Below, piece by piece: positions 1 through 7,473 of a stretch of 39,938 bases of DNA; within the stretch, counting starts at the first letter, position 1; each line of letters starts with the position of its first letter. Under the pieces are notes generated by a model. That model was not told the DNA's origin, did no database searches, and saw only the letters and a list, made by a program, of their open reading frames with translations. The translations under genes and the position numbers were made by a program. Origin of the DNA: an archaeon (GTDB lineage Archaea; Hydrothermarchaeota; Hydrothermarchaeia; JALTZZ01); assembly GCA_027051165.1 (NCBI GenBank), contig JALTZZ010000100.1, forward strand, positions 1 through 39,938. The letters are read 5' to 3'.

Positions 1-192
1 TTTTTACTCGAACATTTCAAAAATTTTTAACGAAGCGAACGTTTGTTCGATTGGGCTTTCGGGACCGCATGTTCTCGAACATTTTGTTTTTTGCTTATAA
101 AGTTTTTTGATATATGCTCGTGTTCAAGTAGTGCATGCTAAAACAAGTTTGTTTTATGCTGTTATACTTATACAAGTAATGTTAGTGTATCT
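1..192 (+). promoter_or_regulatory. CRISPR leader with promoter
   Basis: AT-rich, gene-free DNA directly before the first repeat. It is placed as the leader because the repeats at the opposite end are degenerate and each repeat ends ATTGAAAG, the usual archaeal crRNA 5' tag. A TATA-like box CTTATAAAG lies at 94-102, which would start transcription about 65-70 nt before repeat 1. The leader contains a perfect inverted repeat at 139-156 (TAAAACAA-GT-TTGTTTTA), a small one near 35-48 (CGAAC-GTTT-GTTCG) and a direct repeat CTCGAACATTT near 7 and 74. These may be sites for spacer integration or regulation, but that is inference. Confidence 0.75.
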
Positions 193-1939
193 GCTCCGAT
201 GAAAAGGAGATTGAAAGTCATGCACATAAGCTCCTTAAAAACATCTTCCAAAGTTATGCTCCGATGAAAAGGAGATTGAAAGAAGATACCTCGCTACTGC
301 CATACCTATCAAAGACTTACGCTCCGATGAAAAGGAGATTGAAAGTTTAAATGCTTTGTATAATATATAACCTAATGCAACCAGCTCCGATGAAAAGGAG
401 ATTGAAAGCAGTTAGGACACCTATAGGTTTCTAACTCTACTTCTTTGCTCCGATGAAAAGGAGATTGAAAGTTGTATGATAAAACACTATATGGGGTGCT
501 GGGAAATCGCTCCGATGAAAAGGAGATTGAAAGATTATACATTTTTTTTCATACACAGTAGGAACTATTACCCAGCTCCGATGAAAAGGAGATTGAAAGA
601 TCTTTGGTATAGCAGTAAACCTTAACAGTTGTAACATCAGCTCCGATGAAAAGGAGATTGAAAGGTTAACTGAAACACCACTAACAAGTCTTTCTTTCCG
701 AGCTTAGCTCCGATGAAAAGGAGATTGAAAGTCTAAAATGCTGCAGCAGTCCATATAAGCTTGTAAAAGGCTCCGATGAAAAGGAGATTGAAAGATTCCT
801 ACACCAGCTATAGCTTTATCAGCTGTTTTAGGCTCCGATGAAAAGGAGATTGAAAGAAATAAATTTCCCCTGCAACTCTCATTTTTTCACCCCGCTCCGA
901 TGAAAAGGAGATTGAAAGACGTATAGCTTATAAAAAACCAAAAGAATTAACCCGCTCCGATGAAAAGGAGATTGAAAGTTTGGAAAGTTGACCCAGAAAA
1001 AATAAAGCAACGGGTAAGCTCCGATGAAAAGGAGATTGAAAGATTAGCATTTTGTTTATCTCCTCGGCATGCTCCGACCTGCAGCTCCGATGAAAAGGAG
1101 ATTGAAAGATCTAAGGCATGACAACGGCGAGGCATCCACCAAAACAATTGAGCTCCGATGAAAAGGAGATTGAAAGTATACCCACAAGACAGAATAACAA
1201 AAATTGTTCAGTCCCTGAGCTCCGATGAAAAGGAGATTGAAAGGAAACAGCCTATTGAAGTAACCAGTGCCGTCATCTTTGCTCCGATGAAAAGGAGATT
1301 GAAAGAATATATGACCAAGCATCTATATGTGCATTCCAATTTTTGCTCCGATGAAAAGGAGATTGAAAGAAAAATAATCTGTTAACTCCTCTACCATAAT
1401 AATACAATGCTCCGATGAAAAGGAGATTGAAAGTTGTGTATATAATACACAACTATTTTTCCTTGTTCTTTGCTCCGATGAAAAGGAGATTGAAAGAAAG
1501 GTAAGTATGTTATAGAAGTAAAAAAGGATGGAAAGCTCCGATGAAAAGGAGATTGAAAGTAATTTGGGCGATATTAATGGCTGTGACAGTAGTATTAGCT
1601 CCGATGAAAAGGAGATTGAAAGTTTTACATGTCCCATCAGTCCAAAGTATAGCCTACTTGTGCTCCGATGAAAAGGAGATTGAAAGATTGGGTCGTCGTA
1701 TGTTCCCACTGTTTTGAAGTGTATGCTCCGATGAAAAGGAGATTGAAAGACAGTTAGGACACTTATAGGCCACTAACTCTACTTCCTTAGCTCCGATGAA
1801 AAGGAGATTGAAAGAATTCACGCATAACGTAGGGATACATGCTATTAACATGCTCCGATGAAAAGGAGATTGAAAGGCGATTGTCGGGTATACCTAACGA
1901 CAGTTGTCGGGTATGCTCCGATGAAAAGGAGATTGAAAG

Positions 1940-2040
1940 GTAAAATTCTCCGTCTTTTTCGGCTAAAATTTCCGTAGGCTCCGATGAAAAGGAGATTGAA
2001 AGGTAAAATTCTCCGTCTTTTTCGGCTAAAATTTCCGTAG
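1940..2040 (+). repeat. Adjacent duplicated CRISPR spacer
   Basis: The spacers at 1940-1977 and 2003-2040 are identical (38 nt, starting GTAAAATTCTCCG), separated by one repeat at 1978-2002. This is a single-unit duplication independent of the ten-unit one. Confidence 0.95.
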
Positions 2041-2253
2041 GCTCCGATGAAAAGGAGATTGAAAGGTGTCTATCCTTGCAATCTTTCTGCTGGCACTGGA
2101 TTATGCTCCGATGAAAAGGAGATTGAAAGTCTCATGAATGCTCCTACGAGTATTCCTATCACTAGGCTCCGATGAAAAGGAGATTGAAAGATAGATTTGT
2201 AGTAATATACTGTCAATCTCCTTTGCAAGCTCCGATGAAAAGGAGATTGAAAG

Positions 2254-3531
2254 GTTTCTGTTGCTGGGAATAGTTCAGTAACCGTGAGAGGCTCCGATGA
2301 AAAGGAGATTGAAAGTATACTTCCTATACTTAAGTAGTGATTTATCTACATTCTGCTCCGATGAAAAGGAGATTGAAAGCTTAGTATAGTTAGTATTTTC
2401 TTAGCTATCTCATCATCATGCTCCGATGAAAAGGAGATTGAAAGATGATTTCTATGATATTCTAACTCCATGTAGGCTCTATTCGCTCCGATGAAAAGGA
2501 GATTGAAAGACCGTATAGAATCCACTCTGATGTTTCTTCTTTCCACTCGCTCCGATGAAAAGGAGATTGAAAGACTCTACCAGTTTCTATTAACCACTTT
2601 ATAAATTCCAGACGCTCCGATGAAAAGGAGATTGAAAGGAGTTGGTTGGGAGTGTTAGCGGAGTAGGTTGGGCGGTGCTCCGATGAAAAGGAGATTGAAA
2701 GTGTTTGAATTTTGCTTTTGTCTTACCAAGCTAATTATGTGCTCCGATGAAAAGGAGATTGAAAGCCGTTTATTTTCACTTCCCCGCACCACTCACAATA
2801 TTCTGCTCCGATGAAAAGGAGATTGAAAGTTTCTTGTGAACCATTGTCCTTCTCCTACTTCATACTTGCTCCGATGAAAAGGAGATTGAAAGGTTTCTGT
2901 TGCTGGGAATAGTTCAGTAACCGTGAGAGGCTCCGATGAAAAGGAGATTGAAAGTATACTTCCTATACTTAAGTAGTGATTTATCTACATTCTGCTCCGA
3001 TGAAAAGGAGATTGAAAGCTTAGTATAGTTAGTATTTTCTTAGCTATCTCATCATCATGCTCCGATGAAAAGGAGATTGAAAGATGATTTCTATGATATT
3101 CTAACTCCATGTAGGCTCTATTCGCTCCGATGAAAAGGAGATTGAAAGACCGTATAGAATCCACTCTGATGTTTCTTCTTTCCACTCGCTCCGATGAAAA
3201 GGAGATTGAAAGACTCTACCAGTTTCTATTAACCACTTTATAAATTCCAGACGCTCCGATGAAAAGGAGATTGAAAGGAGTTGGTTGGGAGTGTTAGCGG
3301 AGTAGGTTGGGCGGTGCTCCGATGAAAAGGAGATTGAAAGTGTTTGAATTTTGCTTTTGTCTTACCAAGCTAATTATGTGCTCCGATGAAAAGGAGATTG
3401 AAAGCCGTTTATTTTCACTTCCCCGCACCACTCACAATATTCTGCTCCGATGAAAAGGAGATTGAAAGTTTCTTGTGAACCATTGTCCTTCTCCTACTTC
3501 ATACTTGCTCCGATGAAAAGGAGATTGAAAG
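2254..3531 (+). repeat. Perfect tandem duplication of ten spacer-repeat units
   Basis: Positions 2254-2892 and 2893-3531 (639 bp each) match over all ten spacers and repeats when read side by side. The first duplicated spacer starts GTTTCTGTTGCTGGG and the tenth ends CTTCATACTT. The junctions fall within the repeats, as expected for unequal recombination between repeat copies. No base difference was seen, so the event is recent or is an assembly artefact. Confidence 0.95.
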
Positions 3532-3901
3532 TACCGCTCCTCCTATCGCACCACCAGCGAAAAACGCAGGCTCCGATGAAAAGGAGATTGAAATTTATAG
3601 CATCCGCAACGATATGTCCGATATTTCCCATAAGTTCCGATGAAAAGGAGATTGAAAGTGCCTCCCGTGGCTCTTTTCGCACTGAACGGGGAGCTGTTCC
3701 GATGAAAAGGAGATTGAAAGTTTCCATCCTCTTACTAAAAGGAACGCTATTCTCAACAAGCTTCGATGAAAAGGATATGATAAAAAATCGAAGACCAAGT
3801 TTACTATGAGGGAAATCTTATAAAATCATTTAAAATTTCCGCATAAACAGGAGATTCTTTTTACAAAAAACTGTCTCGTTGATAACCTCTATAATACTAA
3901 T

Positions 3902-4243
3902 ATGGCTTCTAAGGTTTACTCTATTGAAAAAGGTGAAAGCTGGAATTCTCTTAAGGCTAAAATATTTAAGGTATTTTCGGATCCAAACAGATTAAGAATT
4001 ATAGAACTTATAGCTGAAGAAGAACTTAATGTTAGCGAAATCGTCAGAAGACTAAACATGAAACAGTCAACCGTATCTCAGCATTTAAGAATTCTGAAAG
4101 ACTGTGGACTCGTATCTACAAGAAGAAACGGAAAAGAAGTTTACTATAAAATAAAAAGTGAAAGAATAAAGGAACTCTTAAAGCTCGGGGATGAAATTCT
4201 CGTCGAAATCGTAGAAAGTTTTGTTTCATGCACCTGCGAATAG
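3902..4243 (+). CDS. ArsR-family winged-helix regulator
   Basis: 113 aa, full length for an ArsR/SmtB repressor. The conserved core DPNRLRIIELI lies near residue 27 and the recognition helix region SEIVRRLNMKQSTVSQHLRIL near 45-65; a wing with the motif NGKEVYYKI follows. The classic metal-binding ELCVCDL segment reads ELNVSEI, so the usual arsenic site is absent. Instead there are Cys68 and a C-terminal Cys110-Thr-Cys112, which could form a different metal or redox site (inference). It sits between the array end and a convergent PH-domain gene, with stop codons 1 bp apart. A link to CRISPR control is not shown. A TATA-like CTTATAAAAT lies near 3818. Confidence 0.85.
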   Translation: MASKVYSIEKGESWNSLKAKIFKVFSDPNRLRIIELIAEEELNVSEIVRRLNMKQSTVSQHLRILKDCGLVSTRRNGKEVYYKIKSERIKELLKLGDEILVEIVESFVSCTCE

Positions 4244-4244
4244 C

Positions 4245-4805
4245 TTATATCTTTTCGAGAAGTTTCCTCCTTTTTTCTTCATATTCATCCTCACTTATAA
4301 TTCCCATATCGTATAACTCTTTAAGCTTTTTCAACTTTTCAAAAACATCTTCTTCGCTTTTTCTTTCTTTTACCTTGCTTATAGTTCTTGAAATCGCTTC
4401 TCTTGGCTTGTGCAGTATCCATTCTTCGCCTAAAAAACCCTTTTTCTTCTCTATAGATATAGGTTCAACTGCAATTTTGTTTATAGCATTCTTTATGGTT
4501 TCTATAGCTTTTATAGCTTCATCCTTCTGAAGCCAAGCAATATTTATCTTTTTATTATCTTCAGATCTTATTAAAAAACTTGAGCCAATTTTGCTTTTTT
4601 TAAAATGAACATCTTCAAGCTTTTCATATGGTATTGCTACAAAATCGTATCTACCAAATATTTTTTCATCAAAGTATATTATTCTTTTATTTGTAACTAC
4701 AAGCCATTTTGGCTTCTCAATTCCCAAGACCTTCTTCAATAAGCACAAAATTTCTTCGTTAGGTTCAAGATTTTCCTCTAAACTTTTGGGAATCTCTACA
4801 GTCAT
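4245..4805 (-). CDS. PH-like domain protein with C-terminal SHOCT motif
   Basis: 186 aa from the ATG at 4805, chosen because GGTGAT lies 5 nt upstream; the longer reading back to 4937 adds a low-complexity, poorly coding extension. The middle (VTNKRIIYFDEK, then YEKLEDVHF) fits bacterial/archaeal pleckstrin-homology-like domains, which often sit on membranes or bind lipids or peptides. The end, KKLKELYDMGIISEDEYEEK, is a SHOCT motif, a short oligomerisation helix pair. There is no signal peptide or membrane helix, so it is probably cytosolic. The cellular role is unknown. It converges with the ArsR gene and ends beyond the 3' end of speD on the same strand. Confidence 0.75.
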   Translation of the reverse strand: MTVEIPKSLEENLEPNEEILCLLKKVLGIEKPKWLVVTNKRIIYFDEKIFGRYDFVAIPYEKLEDVHFKKSKIGSSFLIRSEDNKKINIAWLQKDEAIKAIETIKNAINKIAVEPISIEKKKGFLGEEWILHKPREAISRTISKVKERKSEEDVFEKLKKLKELYDMGIISEDEYEEKRRKLLEKI

Positions 4806-4915
4806 TAAAATCACCTTTACCATAAAACGTTTTCCTAACAAATTATTAATAAAATTAGATAATCTGTAAATTAAATCCGAAAAAGTGTAAATTTTGAAGA
4901 AAAGTTTTGACAAAT

Positions 4916-5293
4916 TTATGGAGAAACTTTTACACATTCCTCTTTAAATATCCCTCTTTTTATTTCAATTTTCTTTATATCTTTAGCTTTAAATTCTTTT
5001 ATCATCAGCTCAAGAGCTTTGTAAGCTTTTCTCTCATCACCACATGTAAATATATCAGCCGCTATGTAGTTATATTCTGGCCATGTATGAACAAAGAGAT
5101 GAGATTCCGCGAGAAGCATTAGAGATGTTACACCGTAGGGATGGAACTGATGATGGTAGGACTTTAACACGGTAAGCTCAGCTTCTTTTGCTATTTTCTC
5201 AATTTTTTCCTTAAAAACCTCTGCATCTGCAATTAACGATGGATCACACCCGTATAATTCCACTAAGAGATGCACCCCTACGATTTTCTCCAC
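4916..5293 (-). CDS. speD: S-adenosylmethionine decarboxylase proenzyme
   Basis: Decarboxylates S-adenosylmethionine to supply aminopropyl groups for polyamines such as spermidine. The protein is made as a proenzyme that cuts itself in AESHLFVHTWPE between Glu and Ser64 to form the pyruvoyl cofactor; the later TCGDE holds the conserved Cys. I chose the GTG at 5293 (125 aa) because GGAGG lies 8 nt before it and the family is about 124 aa. A GTG at 5302 would place the ribosome site inside the start. An inverted repeat overlapping a TATA-like sequence lies upstream at 5342-5368. Confidence 0.93.
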   Translation of the reverse strand: MEKIVGVHLLVELYGCDPSLIADAEVFKEKIEKIAKEAELTVLKSYHHQFHPYGVTSLMLLAESHLFVHTWPEYNYIAADIFTCGDERKAYKALELMIKEFKAKDIKKIEIKRGIFKEECVKVSP

Positions 5294-5341
5294 TTCCACC
5301 ACCTCCGAAACGTTTTTTGCAAATTATACCATGTTTCAAAG

Positions 5342-5368
5342 ATTCTTATAACTAAACTATATAAGAAT
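5342..5368 (-). promoter_or_regulatory. Inverted repeat over the speD promoter
   Basis: ATTCTTATA (5342-5350) and TATAAGAAT (5360-5368) are perfect 9-bp arms around a 9-nt spacer. On the - strand the TTATAAG part sits about 50 bp before the speD start, where a TATA box would lie. A repressor binding here would block TBP. This is inferred from position only. Confidence 0.5.
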
Positions 5369-5488
5369 TTTAGGCTACATGTGAATTAAAGTGTAACGTG
5401 CAAAAAATTTTAGAAATGGGTTATGCCAAACAAATCATATCAACGAAAATCTATAAAAAACGATAAAAAATTAAAAAAATCTGAAATT

Positions 5489-5650
5489 TTATTCTATTTT
5501 CTTAAATTTGCTCTTTGGAGCACCGCAATAGGGGCACGTCCAGTCTTCTGGTAACTCCTCAAATTTAGTTCCTGCTGGTATATTTCTGTCTGGATCTCCT
5601 TCATCTTCATCATAAATATAGCCACAAACGGTGCACTGCCATTTAGCCAA
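5489..5650 (-). CDS. Rubredoxin
   Basis: 53 aa, too short for most ORF filters. It has the two rubredoxin knuckles, [16 protein letters not shown] near the start and [15 protein letters not shown] near the end, which give the Cys4 iron site, plus the usual DP and PAGT segments. Start is TTG at 5650 with GGAGG 6 nt before it. It is a small cytosolic electron carrier, in sulfite-reducing anaerobes typically serving oxygen or superoxide detoxification or other redox enzymes. A zinc-ribbon gene lies 14 bp upstream on the same strand, so the two are probably cotranscribed. Confidence 0.95.
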   Translation of the reverse strand: MAKWQCTVCGYIYDEDEGDPDRNIPAGTKFEELPEDWTCPYCGAPKSKFKKIE

Positions 5651-5664
5651 ACGTGCACCTCCGC

Positions 5665-5808
5665 TTATAATATCTTTATTTTTTCACCGCAATTTTCACA
5701 TTCAACCTCTTCTTCATCACTGAAGTATTCAATTTCTTCTCCGCACTTAGGACAATTTATATAGCCTACATTTACCACTTCTCTCCTAAACAGACACTTT
5801 TCACCCAT
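5665..5808 (-). CDS. Small zinc-ribbon protein
   Basis: 47 aa from ATG 5808, preceded by GGTGAG. It reads [17 protein letters not shown], then [11 protein letters not shown], an acidic stretch, and [11 protein letters not shown]. The two CxxC pairs form a probable zinc (or rubredoxin-like iron) ribbon, with one extra Cys at residue 5. Its close linkage to rubredoxin suggests a redox or metal role. I do not recognise a named family. Codon use and the ribosome site support a real gene despite its size. Confidence 0.8.
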   Translation of the reverse strand: MGEKCLFRREVVNVGYINCPKCGEEIEYFSDEEEVECENCGEKIKIL

Positions 5809-5946
5809 ACACTCACCGATTATATGTTATCTATCTAACATTAGTAAAAAAGGTTAGAATTGCTCTTAGAGGTTGACACTTAAAAAATATTTAATATTGT
5901 AAAATTTTATAATATACTGAGAGGTTAAACTAAGAGGTGTTACGGC

Positions 5947-6111
5947 ATGGTTAAGAAGAAGGATAAAATAAGTTTGCCAGCATCGGGAGCTGGACTCATT
6001 AGATATATGGAGATTGAAGGAAAAGGACCAAAGATAAAGCCTGAACATGTCTTATTTGGTGCTGGGGCTCTTGTTCTCATCGAAGCTATGATCAAGTTCG
6101 GCTTAATTTAG
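5947..6111 (+). CDS. secG: Preprotein translocase subunit SecG (Sec61 beta)
   Basis: 54 aa from ATG 5947, with GAGGTG about 8 nt before it. The family pattern is clear: a basic N-terminus, then LPASGAGLIRYMEIEG, then KIKPEHVLFGAGALVLIEAMI, a single C-terminal membrane helix. It is the non-essential beta subunit of the SecYEG/Sec61 channel at the cytoplasmic membrane. It leads a + strand run with hemD. A TATA-like TTTATAAT lies near 5907, in the space divergent from the zinc-ribbon gene. Confidence 0.93.
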   Translation: MVKKKDKISLPASGAGLIRYMEIEGKGPKIKPEHVLFGAGALVLIEAMIKFGLI

Positions 6112-6119
6112 TGATTTTC

Positions 6120-6830
6120 ATGATTATCGCAGTTACAAGACCAAAACTTAAAAGCAAGGATACTGAAGAGTTAATAAAAAATTATGGATTTGAACCTTTT
6201 ATAATACCAGCGGTTGAAATAGTCCCAAATTATGATGCGATAGAAAAGCTTGATCTTGATAAATACGATTGGGTTGTCTTAACGAGTTCTTTTGGTGCAG
6301 AGCTTCTTAAAGATAGAATTAAAGAAGTAAAAAAAATAAAAGTTGCATGTATAGGAGAAAAAACAAAGGAAACTCTTGAAAAATATGGGATTAAAGTTGA
6401 TTTGGTTCCAAAGAAATACAAAGCTGAAGAGCTTGCTGAAGAATTAAAAGAAGTTGCTAAAGGCAGGAGAATTCTTATTGCGAGAGCAAATATTGCCAGA
6501 GAGGTTTTGGTGGAGGAGCTTAGAAAGGTTGCGAATATAGAGGAGGTGAAGATATACAATATCGCAGAGCCGAGAGATACCGAAGCAATAGAGGAGTTCT
6601 ACAGACATCTAAGGAAAGGGGATGTATATGCCATAATATTTACAAGCTCGCAGAACGTAAGGAACTTGAAAAAAATTTTAAAAGATAGATTTTCCGATAT
6701 AAATAAAGTTAAAGTATGTGCCATAGGTCCTATAACGGCAAAAACTCTTGAAAAATATGGGATAAGGGTTGACATCGTTCCAGAAGTTTATACGGTAGAG
6801 GCTTGCCTGAAGGCTTTAATAAATAATTAG
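6120..6830 (+). CDS. hemD: Uroporphyrinogen-III synthase
   Basis: 236 aa from ATG 6120; a GTG at 6111 overlapping the secG stop is a possible longer start. The enzyme cyclises hydroxymethylbilane with inversion of ring D to uroporphyrinogen III, the branch point for siroheme, heme d1-type and F430/cobamide tetrapyrroles. Support: the two-lobed layout, with VVLTSSFGAELL in lobe one, IIFTSSQNVRNL in lobe two, and AIGPITAKTLEKYGI near the end. No other tetrapyrrole gene is adjacent. Siroheme for sulfite reductase would need this step, which fits the dsrC gene at the right end. Confidence 0.93.
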   Translation: MIIAVTRPKLKSKDTEELIKNYGFEPFIIPAVEIVPNYDAIEKLDLDKYDWVVLTSSFGAELLKDRIKEVKKIKVACIGEKTKETLEKYGIKVDLVPKKYKAEELAEELKEVAKGRRILIARANIAREVLVEELRKVANIEEVKIYNIAEPRDTEAIEEFYRHLRKGDVYAIIFTSSQNVRNLKKILKDRFSDINKVKVCAIGPITAKTLEKYGIRVDIVPEVYTVEACLKALINN

Positions 6831-6837
6831 CTTGTGA

Positions 6838-7473
6838 ATGTATAGGAAAAATTTTGTGATATCTGAAGAGGAGCTTAAAGAATTAGAAAAAAAGGTTGCA
6901 GAAAAAGAGAAGGATAAAATAAAATATCTGAACTTTGCTAAAGATTATAAGAGTAGTCTTCTCAGTGGTAACAAGCTTTCAACAATAAGGCTTGGCAAAA
7001 AAACTCACTTGAAAGAGGGAGATCTCGTATATATAAACTGTGCAAACGAGATACTCGGCGTAGCGAGAGTAAAGAAAGTTGAATTTAAAAAGCTTAAGGA
7101 AGTAACAAGAGAAGATGCGAAGCTTGATGGATTTAAAAGCAAAAAGAAGCTTAGAAATGCATTAAAGAAGCACTACAAGAAAGTTAGTGGAGAGAGCGAT
7201 GTAACTATAATTCAGTTTGAGTGGGTTGAAAGGTTTAAAAATCCGAAGGTAATAGAAGAAGAAAACCCGATAAAAATAGCTAAGCTCGCTCTTGAATTTG
7301 ATAAGCAGTTAACGCATGCGGAGAGAAGCTTGCTTAAGATGCTCATTCAAATGGGTAGCTTAAGAAAGGCGGCTTTAGCCTTAGGTGGGTTGGAAAAAAG
7401 GAGAATATTCAGATCCATATTGAGGGAGTGTAAGGAAAGATTAAAAAAACAAGGTATAGATGTTGATAATTAA
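6838..7473 (+). CDS. ASCH-domain protein with C-terminal helical extension
   Basis: 211 aa. Residues about 35-130 form an ASCH (PUA-like) domain: a YKSSLLSGNKLSTIRLGKK strand-loop, LKEGDLVYI and ILGVARVKKVEF, followed by an acidic and basic helical part. ASCH domains are RNA- or nucleotide-binding folds, and some members are RNA nucleases or cytidine amidohydrolases; the activity here is not known. The last 65 residues (LTHAERSLLKMLIQMGSLRKAALALGG) look like a helix-turn-helix. The gene lies 7 bp after hemD and overlaps the annotated start of metG, so translation coupling with MetRS is likely. An RNA-linked role is inferred from the fold and neighbour. Confidence 0.8.
   Translation: MYRKNFVISEEELKELEKKVAEKEKDKIKYLNFAKDYKSSLLSGNKLSTIRLGKKTHLKEGDLVYINCANEILGVARVKKVEFKKLKEVTREDAKLDGFKSKKKLRNALKKHYKKVSGESDVTIIQFEWVERFKNPKVIEEENPIKIAKLALEFDKQLTHAERSLLKMLIQMGSLRKAALALGGLEKRRIFRSILRECKERLKKQGIDVDN

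Larger units (their letters stand above)
193..3784 (+). CRISPR. CRISPR array, 57 repeats of 25 nt, 56 spacers
   Basis: The repeat starts GCTCCGATGAAAA and ends GGAGATTGAAAG; CTCC and GGAG can pair as a weak 4-bp stem. Repeat starts run 193, 258, 321, 384 ... 3507, 3570, 3634, 3696 and 3760. Spacers are about 35-43 nt. The 3' end decays: the repeat at 3570 ends in T, those at 3634 and 3696 begin GTTCC, and the one at 3760 is strongly altered. This puts the old end at right and the leader at left. The length and the ATTGAAAG tag resemble the short crenarchaeal repeats of type I-A and III systems; the type cannot be settled without cas genes, and none is in the window. Eleven spacers are duplicates, leaving about 45 distinct ones. 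Confidence 0.98.

Noticed and set aside
437-3809. Many open frames on both strands through the CRISPR array
   Set aside because: They are translations of the repeat (recurring SISFSSE, FNLLFIGA, FQSPFHRS and MKRRLK segments) joined by spacers, with no ribosome sites and no protein-like pattern beyond the repeat.
4806-4937. 44-residue N-terminal extension of the PH/SHOCT protein
   Set aside because: Low-complexity AT-rich reading without a ribosome site, while ATG 4805 has a good GGTGAT before it.
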